From a virus, in IMG/VR virus record IMGVR_UViG_3300026512_000002, positions 163,697 to 227,696 of that record: DNA of 64,000 nucleotides; one strand, written 5' to 3'. The translations under genes were made by a program, and so were the position numbers. Shown here piece by piece: positions 47,501 to 52,912 of the stretch (positions are counted from its first letter, which is position 1; every line of letters begins with the position of its first letter). Under the pieces are notes generated by a model. The model worked only from the letters and a program-made list of their open reading frames with translations, ran no database searches and was not told the origin of the DNA.

Positions 47501-48055
47501 AGCGGAATAAACCATACTCAAACTTTTAACAATATCTTTAGTACTAGACAATGTTGCTAATGTACTATACTTGATAGCACCTATATCTGGTTCATTACCA
47601 CCTTGAGTAGCAATATTTACATTAGCAACAGCACCCCGACTAGCTGGTGATACTTCTGGAACACTAGATTCTTCTGTGGGAATAGATTCATCCCCTGAAT
47701 AACCACCAAATGATGCCATTTCATCAACACCATATTCTTCATCATATTCCTGATTTTCACCAAATTGGATTAAGTTACCGGTTGAAATATCACTTATTGT
47801 TTTTTTCAGACCTCGTTTTATCTGATCATCCCAAATATTATGTTTAGCAATTGTACTTATATCTCTAAATGCTAGCATTAAATCAGCTATACCACCAGAA
47901 CCTGGATTTGTCACACCTTTCACAATACCGTTAACAGATTCAAAGAAATCTGGCATAGTATCTTTTACAGCAGCTTTTCCCAATCTACCAGTATTACCTA
48001 AACCATGTTTTATCTGGTCTTCCCAGAACGAAGTATTCACACCTTTAATCATCAT
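35501..48055 (-). CDS. Giant tail tape-measure protein with C-terminal M15 peptidase domain, 4184 aa
   Basis: Starts MMIKGVNTSFWEDQIKHGLG; the second Met (48052) is possible, and the ribosome site is weak. The N-terminal 700 residues are helical; DTGIIGIRDGEFVLPEGVTK (near 1000) is the loop typical of tape-measure proteins. Several Gly/Ala hydrophobic segments follow (for example ALRWAGVGLALYGMYKGYKR), then about 1900 residues of coiled coil. Near 3810-3915, NSGYRDIEKQAR, NSAHNVGYAVD and FEEWHTEL form an M15 (VanY-type) peptidase, which cuts peptidoglycan stem peptides. A 250-residue tail follows. It sets tail length, crosses membranes and opens the wall at ejection. Confidence 0.88.
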   Translation of the reverse strand: MMIKGVNTSFWEDQIKHGLGNTGRLGKAAVKDTMPDFFESVNGIVKGVTNPGSGGIADLMLAFRDISTIAKHNIWDDQIKRGLKKTISDISTGNLIQFGENQEYDEEYGVDEMASFGGYSGDESIPTEESSVPEVSPASRGAVANVNIATQGGNEPDIGAIKYSTLATLSSTKDIVKSLSMVYSAQVKMVDFQRNQIQQFHSRTYAFQSKTVELLAALGQTMSGIQSRGNETVTASGSYTSSNGDTPYGDLHKEKLSMGDALRNKYEEFQNGVGGRLLAEFGQKGAMPFLSSMLLPNIIPTNIKKAMGEFNSSFASFNKRLSSTMSSFSTAKNPMLRMLGELFGDMEDPEYNVTMKDVAGSYTKGKVAWDGVSRKALVTSIPSYLSKILNVNETVYHLLKDDMRDILIAGIPRDAERSKYAKIKGVELSEGREQIVDYDNGGVLVTRKEMEDKLFNVEHVKSVEVFKNNEELSNIYAKIKTDMEKTLEEKFKNQLYDEDIIDENGEVYYNRKNQYLAKQKNLASQKETERIKLDNHIAQAMKVLQSIDFNKYAGNHRGLLAELAVKARRLEGLGDVGEAVFKLITNIVDVEGNNLRKNDVFESLQASISDLNVNKFENVDKDVISQVAVNTILTDEGYSALLTKLSIDTDVLKAFTSGKNNIYSDSIRAYAKDHGGLITPYIKELISDSQPMIDLVNGGYKPTFKKIKTKLLDWLSVNKTLTEEQVKKLLVKANFRKGRDRYVKNGEENSDFLTSMLYRGANKLDDVNTYSLSNLFETILGKGATEGANLTDIDDASLTVLNSYLKKLIGNINDLERDEYKKQLYVAELKTRRDIEENKKDSRDAERDVSNLTGAINIDIEEDDSKTTNDEMIKDMEKQGDFSLIGHSKGGLVTEAKMLKPDGYFLGGLFNKHVAKKNKRIVQDVEVPEGDTGIIGIRDGEFVLPEGVTKELGLGILNEIMMEPGKVADILNNTFGDRDEKNIEIYQAFTNMASAISDNINSKNSYEATVHMSGKRDRDDNTTVGKTVGSVKYDADFIDKPMLLEKGLFGKRLYTKTSSGVEIRKRELVNDPIFHQYVIEKLTLPQNTVDEIISDKDKLKKLIAKFIKDVPVIGLTDKKVAEYVAKNISNPDNISKFINMKIGKIDSGIATLQQKTDTVYEQFMAKYSDSAKDFFNDRSYNIISNFVDSGRIRVETLKKSKSYLSKKFGEKKYEKLYDRAVDLKKQVESGETKYANKSLTSDLVGIADEEIDKYIDVKKLHLKLWAGVKSGFITPAYLIKNKKHILETFGPKKGKSYYDGYMRVAISKEDALTLKKVLIPVGKTAVAVTAPPLFLAYKVGKYALDKVHWRFAIRKIKTGFMVEDDFNKKDVRLSLIQSFGEDGFEKLRRLAATIKIKKDRDNMWKAINKKKKINRNDKSSGLYWNKLHFFDARAARKEFKKYMKMAERGELTLSKLQNSDIKAELTDTFGGGAIGSIRLRRVYDIAAKAESRDKSKSLYEALYKLDNREIGERLTDRMRIYFKHLWKDSWDVYWLKKRISAGLLTRVNLLEPQIRDKIIGNIGYQGYVEVYKHAEHVEKNMMRHRGVGGWISTILRGLGKVAGVVTGTAGGAATLFKRINAHDKVSFEQKALRLAKLGKITGAELEDYNRKLPEGKKLYGEKNSFFTVKEWKAFKEKLDVMASKKRYWAFSLTGIRKNEQKAEEWYKKNVAGDDKNSAFFSKDGKLDIVSNDNKNTNKITDKLEEIKAVITGTSEAQVANDNKLVNDNIKREDLKEKEREKKEESAKIKAKNDIDAARNAINKSKYNDDFTDNTNGKTSIGKSKNRYGVISGSNKIKSLSNNNSTDDSGIVDNVASVAGFASQVLLYRKIKAGLGVAKTSTSARIGKMFIGFKNTLSGVVTGFKSGAGLKVALRWAGVGLALYGMYKGYKRWSLTTRLIDKLSKTKNYISNIHSYNIGALKKEYAEQPELFNMLVAAAKHPSLRPMLVDELDLQIQSLSEKRGEQAKSDGIRTALSIGMTIPGVRWFAAAGYVGFGAYEFAKIRDAETKKGIHKFIRDVKILKKKSNPYKYISIFKNIEGQYGSGYEATKIASYTSVKLDKFAGREIDADEAINMKNEFETMLMSMDKKWFTTNQRNNYMNYFAINEKQIVMFTRDFSKWSMLFEEKRKTGMKLPTFITTVLLPALFPKKDKKYFVNNIDDYKKVRSGDGVISNMVDNAKFYFGELDGEKSDSVHRKAEEGWSLYNIFIILWGKYAKTGANELGVSVKKTFTKINNLLYMRDKKGSLIDRRANTEIATRVSIASDFKNFAEADDGSLKQRKYALRLRSSYMYLIKYQISLMEEKISGLIKMKDLDGAKRGEKIVKELEDVLNGRTFTPHLAEKVVNRSDIFLNMKGLNAFAKSEQAIEMYRRGDYKKLSEISKTIMSGGGITSDALNKIALLIVKVRNYITALTSTYNSSTGKPNVYRNFIQNVINESKILLDKLENSLTDKSLTNNSVKEYIKEVSMLLKNKTSEILNKAKDIGGLDLKKFVKDVRNIDLISVKEAVSSVKELVDIKTSKYKAEIEQGIRDIDDKITYVKNKIKSMKVKSGTSEGREMISRLTAYVSELDIRKIELVKIKGLKKISDSVMNNARRIYKKLLNTSITNILKETYANVATYTKSSVKDINKFISDGLSKLKNTDNEIVELKNSKNADDKEKLVQLQDNVSVELKTKLKKFKVMVESKLLSLKKNISKLINIKEIGAENKNDILESLRSAYNMLLKLYNDIVRLTYSDKITTSEYINIVNKFRDIQLVDFDEFIKKYVEDFGKYKKADIVKNILKDNSVLTKEENKNLKYYNSAVGASEDEVRLTMMSSDLILSIRKKLVISAKKIYLYKDSYNNILTDIKNKISNSTNVADVDNNNRLLSMIQDSYGDIIDILNKVNFMDVISEVNNVYSMRNDYGREKIIKRLAATKKLDAMLQKLKLPAIFKKIDSLQDPYELLKIYQRRLIVKNKISSILSFDKIIPKKETVENVLDNKVAIEKISNSENYIKGGLTLQMRLDLIKRLKIQLSSYIRIVGDKISKNMENISNTSIKKLEKKRLYESYIEKMLEYYKMPDKSITDETINNIKKLFIRVEKDCDIYNDNVLWVDNIKNKLTDMSNSYRKLDYEETNEYDNEYEKLKKINKTTRGDHDFIDKISIDKQIDIYGAILRNMISKYSDILLNVMNKETVLVKMWDKYNTYMNIINEAKKYLDTLKNTTNIYNLRESYVEIDKFIDKYKDPSKINIKFVTNTVKDKEKKIKTDIAATDEVINAMKENVLGNNVTSKKIYRDLERAVDKYNKQHWDTNRAVVDKLSKKIMETYIDIVTNYIDRFTDELELLKLNDDNWYKVEGVKLAEKYIEKLIDYENKLVKDYNSETLFIDDAETVSIGIVEKYRREVIDVDWVDNFRKELVVEYKKTHKTWFTKGLEYIKSFIPEKKEDAKTYDFKPMLINGHVKKIKKEKKSSVSKKKVEDTKKEAVTKPKDIYDDEQFKIDTYGVANKRTDLTLAESRINIYATNINAFTTYIAKLNKDFPDKDIINVIDKWDTLIELSLKRILKVRKRISNYFRKIDKVTIANIDSLNAEIDTIMKIKLPTRAELLEDIKREHVKSHTYTTNIRDNDGKMMQYNASTTNTVFTKFDNILKKISGGNNIDSNNYSSDRDVSKNLNNKQLLTLLNKRVAVKDKNGNYVTKNIKNKKTGKVEKVNITRAADLSTKDYNKYSTQLTENFGFRQNSDGQWNQIKKHKYGLLQNELPIDGNIASFEKVNPELRKPFLEMASDYYNLTGRKIHVNSGYRDIEKQARLAFNLKPGDKLSYKDMNDYIRKYHKVPNPRAAVPGNSAHNVGYAVDANGVDLIIADKLGLFKKHGLFRPLSRLHQPSNKSYFEEWHTELAKYAKHAGDEGYGQIRHDFFTKPDNNKELALYNIFHSKHKIKPTDNDKKGTVITDRISKDIDEPIKNNGKKKLSEKKMAALEKDASKLLKKDANTYSETGEKYDPSKDNENGALVSSNKKKRNVETFQKGDASDIEISYNSHKYNNNNDKYIPNTSDDNIMLGVLNKIVKILNLIYMKNDNNNNLVVENSDAKNNNENTIEKLLKNINGTITTTNLKIIEAILHSANSRNIGRGQNNNNNGMDVSSIMYQLNNMIVNNNNEKYNIL

Positions 48056-48072
48056 TATACCATATTAATGTT

Positions 48073-48084
48073 TAATGTATTGTT
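48073..48084 (-). promoter_or_regulatory. AACA-N6-TA late-type promoter for the tape measure
   Basis: Minus-strand AACA-ATACAT-TA, 29 bases before the first ATG of the tape measure, just downstream of the terminator at 48112. Confidence 0.6.
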
Positions 48085-48111
48085 ATCCGATATTTTATGA
48101 TTTTTTTTTCT

Positions 48112-48150
48112 AAAAAAAAAAGGTTGTTAATTATCATAACAACCTTTTTT
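48112..48150 (-). terminator. Terminator between the replication unit and the tape measure
   Basis: AAAAAAGGTTGTTA pairs perfectly with TAACAACCTTTTTT around a 7-base loop; it is symmetric with A-run and T-run, so it could stop transcription in both directions. It lies 28 bases after the RuvC-like stop codon. Confidence 0.9.
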
Positions 48151-48177
48151 ATAAAATAACTATATATTATATGTGTG

Positions 48178-48747
48178 CTATTTAAGCTTCCACAATAATC
48201 CTTTTTTAGACAATTCCAATATAGCATGAGCATCTATTATATCACTTATACCTTTAGATGAAATTATTTTATCTTCACCATCAACCATAATGTTCTTATA
48301 TAATCCATACTTTTCACATAGCATATATATCCATTTTCTAAAATTAATGTCACTATTATTAAACATACTAGCTTTACCAGCATTACCTTTTCCTGTAAAC
48401 AATTTTTTAATAATAGTAGGTGGTTCAATTAATTGTATTTTGTCCCTATATATATATTTAATAGCACCAGTGAATTCATGCGTTTGTATACTACTATTTG
48501 AATGCGAACTAAATGAGTAACCCTCAAACATCATTATATCGAAATCATATCTATCTAATATATTTTTCAATTCATCCAAATATTCAAAATAGTACTTATT
48601 TTTAGTATTTATAGTATATATATTGGGCTCATTTTCAAGTTTCAATATTTTAGCAGTATTATTCAACACTATATAATCTACACCATTTGGAACTTCAATA
48701 GCAATAGCACTATTACGAAGAGCTATATCTAATCCTATAGAAATCAT
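48178..48747 (-). CDS. RuvC-like Holliday-junction resolvase, 189 aa
   Basis: Starts MISIGLDIALRNSAIAIEVP behind GGAGG. The RNase-H-fold acidic residues of RuvC-type resolvases are in place: D7 (GLDIA), E75 (FEGYSFSS) and D169/D172 (DIIDAHA); TGKGNAGKASM (118-128) is the usual glycine/lysine loop. It cuts four-way junctions made during recombination-dependent replication and before packaging. Its start overlaps the coiled-coil gene by 4 bases (ATGA), so it is translated with the polymerase genes, and a terminator follows. Confidence 0.82.
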   Translation of the reverse strand: MISIGLDIALRNSAIAIEVPNGVDYIVLNNTAKILKLENEPNIYTINTKNKYYFEYLDELKNILDRYDFDIMMFEGYSFSSHSNSSIQTHEFTGAIKYIYRDKIQLIEPPTIIKKLFTGKGNAGKASMFNNSDINFRKWIYMLCEKYGLYKNIMVDGEDKIISSKGISDIIDAHAILELSKKGLLWKLK

Positions 48748-49073
48748 TTAACCTCCAACAGTTTATCGTTTTCCTTAACATATAATTTGTTATGTTTAAT
48801 ATCATGTAGAACAGTTTTACCTTCTTTTAAATACATGTGAGTTTTTCGCAATATATTATAATCATATACTTCTAACTCAATAACACTCCTAATAAGTTTT
48901 AACCCATTTAATTTAGCAAAATCTTTCTTATTTTCCAATCTACGCAACTCTTTTTTACCATCATTTATTTTTTTTTGCAATTTACGAATATTCATTCTAT
49001 ATTCAGATATTTCACTAGAATACTTTTCCAACAATTGACTCAATTCATTAATTTTATCATTATTATTTTCCAT
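48744..49073 (-). CDS. Small coiled-coil protein between polymerase and resolvase, 109 aa
   Basis: Starts MENNNDKINELSQLLEKYSS behind GAGGG, inside the last codons of the polymerase N-half gene (11-base overlap). Residues 5-55 form a clear coiled coil; the C-terminal half is a small beta-type domain (HDIKHNKLYVKENDKLLEVK). Overlaps on both sides point to coupled translation, so it probably works with the polymerase or resolvase, for example as a bridging subunit; unproven. No family is recognised. Confidence 0.75.
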   Translation of the reverse strand: MENNNDKINELSQLLEKYSSEISEYRMNIRKLQKKINDGKKELRRLENKKDFAKLNGLKLIRSVIELEVYDYNILRKTHMYLKEGKTVLHDIKHNKLYVKENDKLLEVK

Positions 49074-50925
49074 CTAAACCCTCATTTAATAAAACTTTAT
49101 CAATAACACTACATATTTCCGAAATATTAGGTAAACCCATATACTCGTTACCAAGATTTATATAATCTCCAGATATAATTGCCTCAGTGAAATTAGCACC
49201 AATATTTAAAACAATATCATTTTCATCTACTTTCATAATAATGTTTTGCCTTAATAAGGAATCGCTAACACCATGTGTCTTATATTTTTTAACAATTTCT
49301 ATAGACCCAATAAGATTACCAACATCAATAAAGAATGCAACAATATTAGATGGGTACTGTGAAGATAAATCAGCATCTGAAACATTATCAAAAATCTTAC
49401 TAGATCTAAAATAATCCATCAATAGTACACCGACATTATCCAACCTTTTAGGATTCGCAACAAATCCACCTTTAAGAATTGTTTTAAAATCATCGTCAAT
49501 ATCACTTGCTACACTAGAAGTGTTAACATTATCCTCAGTATCGCTATCAAATAAATGTCTGTTATTGGATAATATATAACCAACACTTTCATAAAATATT
49601 CTAACCATATTTGGCAATGTGGTTGTTTTTTTCATAACTTTTTCAGGTCTAGTTCCACTGATATCTGATAAAAGGAACAATGTCTCTAAATGACTTTTAA
49701 GCTTCTCAATACGATAACACAATATTGTATCATGAACATTATATTTTATAAAATTAATATGCTCTTTATACCACGCATTAGTAACATTAACACCATCTCC
49801 AAAAGTATCTTTAACATCATCTAAATAAACTTGAGATATATGATCTAATTTATAACTAACCTCTTGCTTATTCCTAGTCATTTCAGCAAACACATATTGT
49901 TGGTCCAAATATACTGTGTGTCCGGGTATTTTAAAATAATGATCTTTATTTATTGGTTTAAACCCATTAGACTTTTTATAAAGTATTGGGCTTTTCACAA
50001 CATTGCGTAACGATGGTTCGATAACAATATCGTTTACCTTTTTATCAAAATGATATATAGTAAATCTTTTCTCTTTACGACTCGGCAACAGCTCACCTCT
50101 ACCCAATAATTGTTGTATTCTAGAAAGAATATATGGCATATCGTAATCGTTACTATTCCATCCAACAACATAATCAAACATGTTAACATGTATTATGTTG
50201 AAAAATTTTTTCAACAACTTTAACTCACTATTAAATGGTAATATATTGACAGACTCTATATTAGTTAATTTCTTTTCCCTTTTAAATATCTCTATCTCAA
50301 TAGATTTTCTAAATTCAACATCTGTCGCTATTCGTAAAGAATCTTCGATATCCGGATATGTTAAAACTAAAACTACAATTTTATTATTACAATGTATAGA
50401 TATAGCGTTTATTCTACCAGCAGCCTTTATAGGGTCTACTTTTCCAACAACTTCATTTTCAATATCATAATACATTATGTTTAATAAATCAGCATCAATT
50501 GATGTTTCATATTTATTTTTAAAAATTTTACGATAAAAATCCTCAATGTTAATATCACTACCATGTATATTTGGATTATCAGCTATTACCTTTTTAAACC
50601 CAGATCTTTTTTTATTAGCAACTAGTTTGTTATATATGTCAATAGTTCCTGTGTTGCGAGCTATATCCACATATAATTTATCATATTCGCACACATGCAC
50701 GGTGGTATGGTTAGCTGGTATTTCCTTAACAGGTATCTTTATCTTGTAATTGTCTTTTGTTAAATAGTATTTAAATTTAGGTTTTTCAATAATTCGTATC
50801 TCTTTACTATTATCATCATATTTCACAGACATTATCATTTTACTAACATTTTTATTACCATAACCTCTATCATAAAATGTGTTTATAATAGAAGCTCCAA
50901 CGTTATTATTATTATTATTAATCAT
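49063..50925 (-). CDS. DNA polymerase B, N-terminal half: 3'-5' exonuclease and motif A, 620 aa
   Basis: Starts MINNNNNNVGASIINTFYDR at 50925 behind AGAGGA; a TTG 15 bases earlier is not needed. Family B exonuclease motifs: MYYDIENE (near 153), VVGWNSNDYDMPY (near 258) and YNVHDTILCYR (near 397). SDADLSSQYPSNI near 520 is polymerase motif A (DxxSLYPS; S-Q for L). Motifs B and C are absent and lie in the gene upstream. It supplies proofreading and part of the palm of the split replicase. It follows the C-half gene by 11 bases, so the usual N-to-C order is reversed. Confidence 0.9.
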   Translation of the reverse strand: MINNNNNNVGASIINTFYDRGYGNKNVSKMIMSVKYDDNSKEIRIIEKPKFKYYLTKDNYKIKIPVKEIPANHTTVHVCEYDKLYVDIARNTGTIDIYNKLVANKKRSGFKKVIADNPNIHGSDINIEDFYRKIFKNKYETSIDADLLNIMYYDIENEVVGKVDPIKAAGRINAISIHCNNKIVVLVLTYPDIEDSLRIATDVEFRKSIEIEIFKREKKLTNIESVNILPFNSELKLLKKFFNIIHVNMFDYVVGWNSNDYDMPYILSRIQQLLGRGELLPSRKEKRFTIYHFDKKVNDIVIEPSLRNVVKSPILYKKSNGFKPINKDHYFKIPGHTVYLDQQYVFAEMTRNKQEVSYKLDHISQVYLDDVKDTFGDGVNVTNAWYKEHINFIKYNVHDTILCYRIEKLKSHLETLFLLSDISGTRPEKVMKKTTTLPNMVRIFYESVGYILSNNRHLFDSDTEDNVNTSSVASDIDDDFKTILKGGFVANPKRLDNVGVLLMDYFRSSKIFDNVSDADLSSQYPSNIVAFFIDVGNLIGSIEIVKKYKTHGVSDSLLRQNIIMKVDENDIVLNIGANFTEAIISGDYINLGNEYMGLPNISEICSVIDKVLLNEGLDGK

Positions 50926-50936
50926 ATTTCCTCTTA

Positions 50937-52847
50937 TCAAACTTCGATGATGTTAGTAAGTTGGTTAACATTGTTAACTTGAACAACTTCGATACCCATA
51001 GACATTATAATTTTAGTAAAATGTGACATTACTTTATCTGTAGCTTTCTGAGTATCAATAAATGGTCTAACCCATTCTGGTGTAATGGAACATGTTCTAG
51101 GTATAGCAATATATTCAAAACCATATGTAGATAAATGTTCATTATCAAATATTGTTTCAGTTATCACCTTTTTAATATTATCGGGTAATTCTGATTTATT
51201 AAATATTTCTAATTTTTTCATATTAGCAACAATCTTATATATTCGAACCGAATCACCAAATTCAATCCTATCATTATCATCACAAATAGCATTCCATACT
51301 ATAGAACCTTTAACAACAGCTTGAGTATAAGGATTAACATATTCCGCTAAACCTTTAAGCGTTGCATTGGAAGCATATTTTAATGAACCACCCATAATAT
51401 CTTCAACGATCTTATTTTTAATAGATAAAATTTTCTGCAACACTAATGGGACATCAATAACTTCTGGAAGTAGAATATAATTATTGATTATAGAACTTAT
51501 TTCTTCTGTAACACCCACATTAACAGCAGATTTTTTAAAACTCATACCTTTAATATCAATATTCGGTTTAGCTAACAATTTACCTTCTCTTGATGAGATT
51601 AAAGATATATAATTCTTTTTATTTTCCGTCATAATTATTCTATCAATAACAAATTCGTTTTTCATATTTATATAATGTCTATAATCACTAGGAACATTCA
51701 TCGTTTCCGTTAATGTGTATAATAATTTAGACAAATATTTAGACACAATATATATTAACGATCCTAATATACTATATCTACCACCAACATCTTTATTTTC
51801 ATAAGGCTTATAAATCTGATAATACATGTTAAGATATACGAAAACACTATCAGTATCAGTGTGAACTATATTTCTTTTAAGCAGAATTTCATTGGCTAAC
51901 TCATATCTATTTCTTTTAAAACTATATGATACAACATACCGATCTATTAATTTCCATAACATCTCCAATGATTTAAGCGCTGGAGATTCTTCTTTTTTAA
52001 TAAATTTATTAACTTCACTAATATCGTCTTTAAGAATATTTATTATAAGTTTATTAATAGCACTCAATTTTATAAATTCATAAAAATTGTTCCTATAATA
52101 CAAATTTATTAACTGTGTATTGCTTAAAGATCTTATAAGATCTTCAACTTTATAAAACAATTCACTATCACCTCTATATGCTAGTTTAAAATGTTCTATA
52201 ACTCTATCATATGTAATATTAGAAATTTCATCATTATTCATAAATGTTAATATCTTCTCATCAGCTATAGAGTACTTGTTAATATAGATAATTATATCTG
52301 TAAATGACATATATAATATATTGCCAAACATGCTTTCAATACCGATAATAACCGTTGTAATAACAGTTTGTCCAGTCATCGTTACAGCATTGGCTATTGT
52401 AAAATCATTTAAAACAGAACCTCGTAAACCTAAAACACCATAATATGAGTTAGTAAATTCTTTCCACACTCTCTGCAAACCATCATATTTCTTATATAAC
52501 CTGTCATTTTCATCATACTGGAACATAGTTTTCTTATATTTCTTACGAGAATTCATAAAAAACAATATTAGTTTAGCTGCTAGATTATCTATATTAGAAT
52601 CAAATAGCGCACCATTACCTGTGATAACAGGTTTTTTCTCAACCAACATATTAAATATACTTAACACATCAGTATTAGTGTACCTATGTCGATATTCATT
52701 AACTATTCTAGCATTCATTGGTTTTAAATGTTTATTATATTCGTTAAGACATATTTTCAACAACTTCTTATTATCAACATCCGGATATAACGGTAGTAGT
52801 TGATTATACATAGTCTCTATGTATTTCTTTTTAAAATGATCCTTCAT
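50937..52847 (-). CDS. DNA polymerase B, C-terminal half: fingers, motifs B and C, 636 aa
   Basis: Starts MKDHFKKKYIETMYNQLLPL at 52847 behind GAGGTT; a longer frame to 52913 begins in a T-run. LQRVWKEFTNSYYGVLGLRG (about 124-143) is motif B (KxxxNSxYG) and IVHTDTDSVFVYLN (about 327-340) is motif C (D331, D333, catalytic metal site). About 190 residues separate B and C, far more than usual in family B, so an insertion sits between them. The thumb follows. It must associate with the N-half product to form an active replicase. The gene is transcribed first, before the exonuclease half. Confidence 0.9.
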   Translation of the reverse strand: MKDHFKKKYIETMYNQLLPLYPDVDNKKLLKICLNEYNKHLKPMNARIVNEYRHRYTNTDVLSIFNMLVEKKPVITGNGALFDSNIDNLAAKLILFFMNSRKKYKKTMFQYDENDRLYKKYDGLQRVWKEFTNSYYGVLGLRGSVLNDFTIANAVTMTGQTVITTVIIGIESMFGNILYMSFTDIIIYINKYSIADEKILTFMNNDEISNITYDRVIEHFKLAYRGDSELFYKVEDLIRSLSNTQLINLYYRNNFYEFIKLSAINKLIINILKDDISEVNKFIKKEESPALKSLEMLWKLIDRYVVSYSFKRNRYELANEILLKRNIVHTDTDSVFVYLNMYYQIYKPYENKDVGGRYSILGSLIYIVSKYLSKLLYTLTETMNVPSDYRHYINMKNEFVIDRIIMTENKKNYISLISSREGKLLAKPNIDIKGMSFKKSAVNVGVTEEISSIINNYILLPEVIDVPLVLQKILSIKNKIVEDIMGGSLKYASNATLKGLAEYVNPYTQAVVKGSIVWNAICDDNDRIEFGDSVRIYKIVANMKKLEIFNKSELPDNIKKVITETIFDNEHLSTYGFEYIAIPRTCSITPEWVRPFIDTQKATDKVMSHFTKIIMSMGIEVVQVNNVNQLTNIIEV

Positions 52848-52912
52848 ACTGAACCTCATTAGATATCCGGTATAATAATATATATGTAACAAAAAAACAA
52901 GTTTTTTTTTCA

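Noticed and set aside
49063-52847. A single polymerase gene broken by a sequencing frameshift or intron
   Set aside because: The motif order (B, C then exonuclease, A along the transcript) cannot be produced by a frameshift or by an interruption of one gene; both halves have good ribosome sites.
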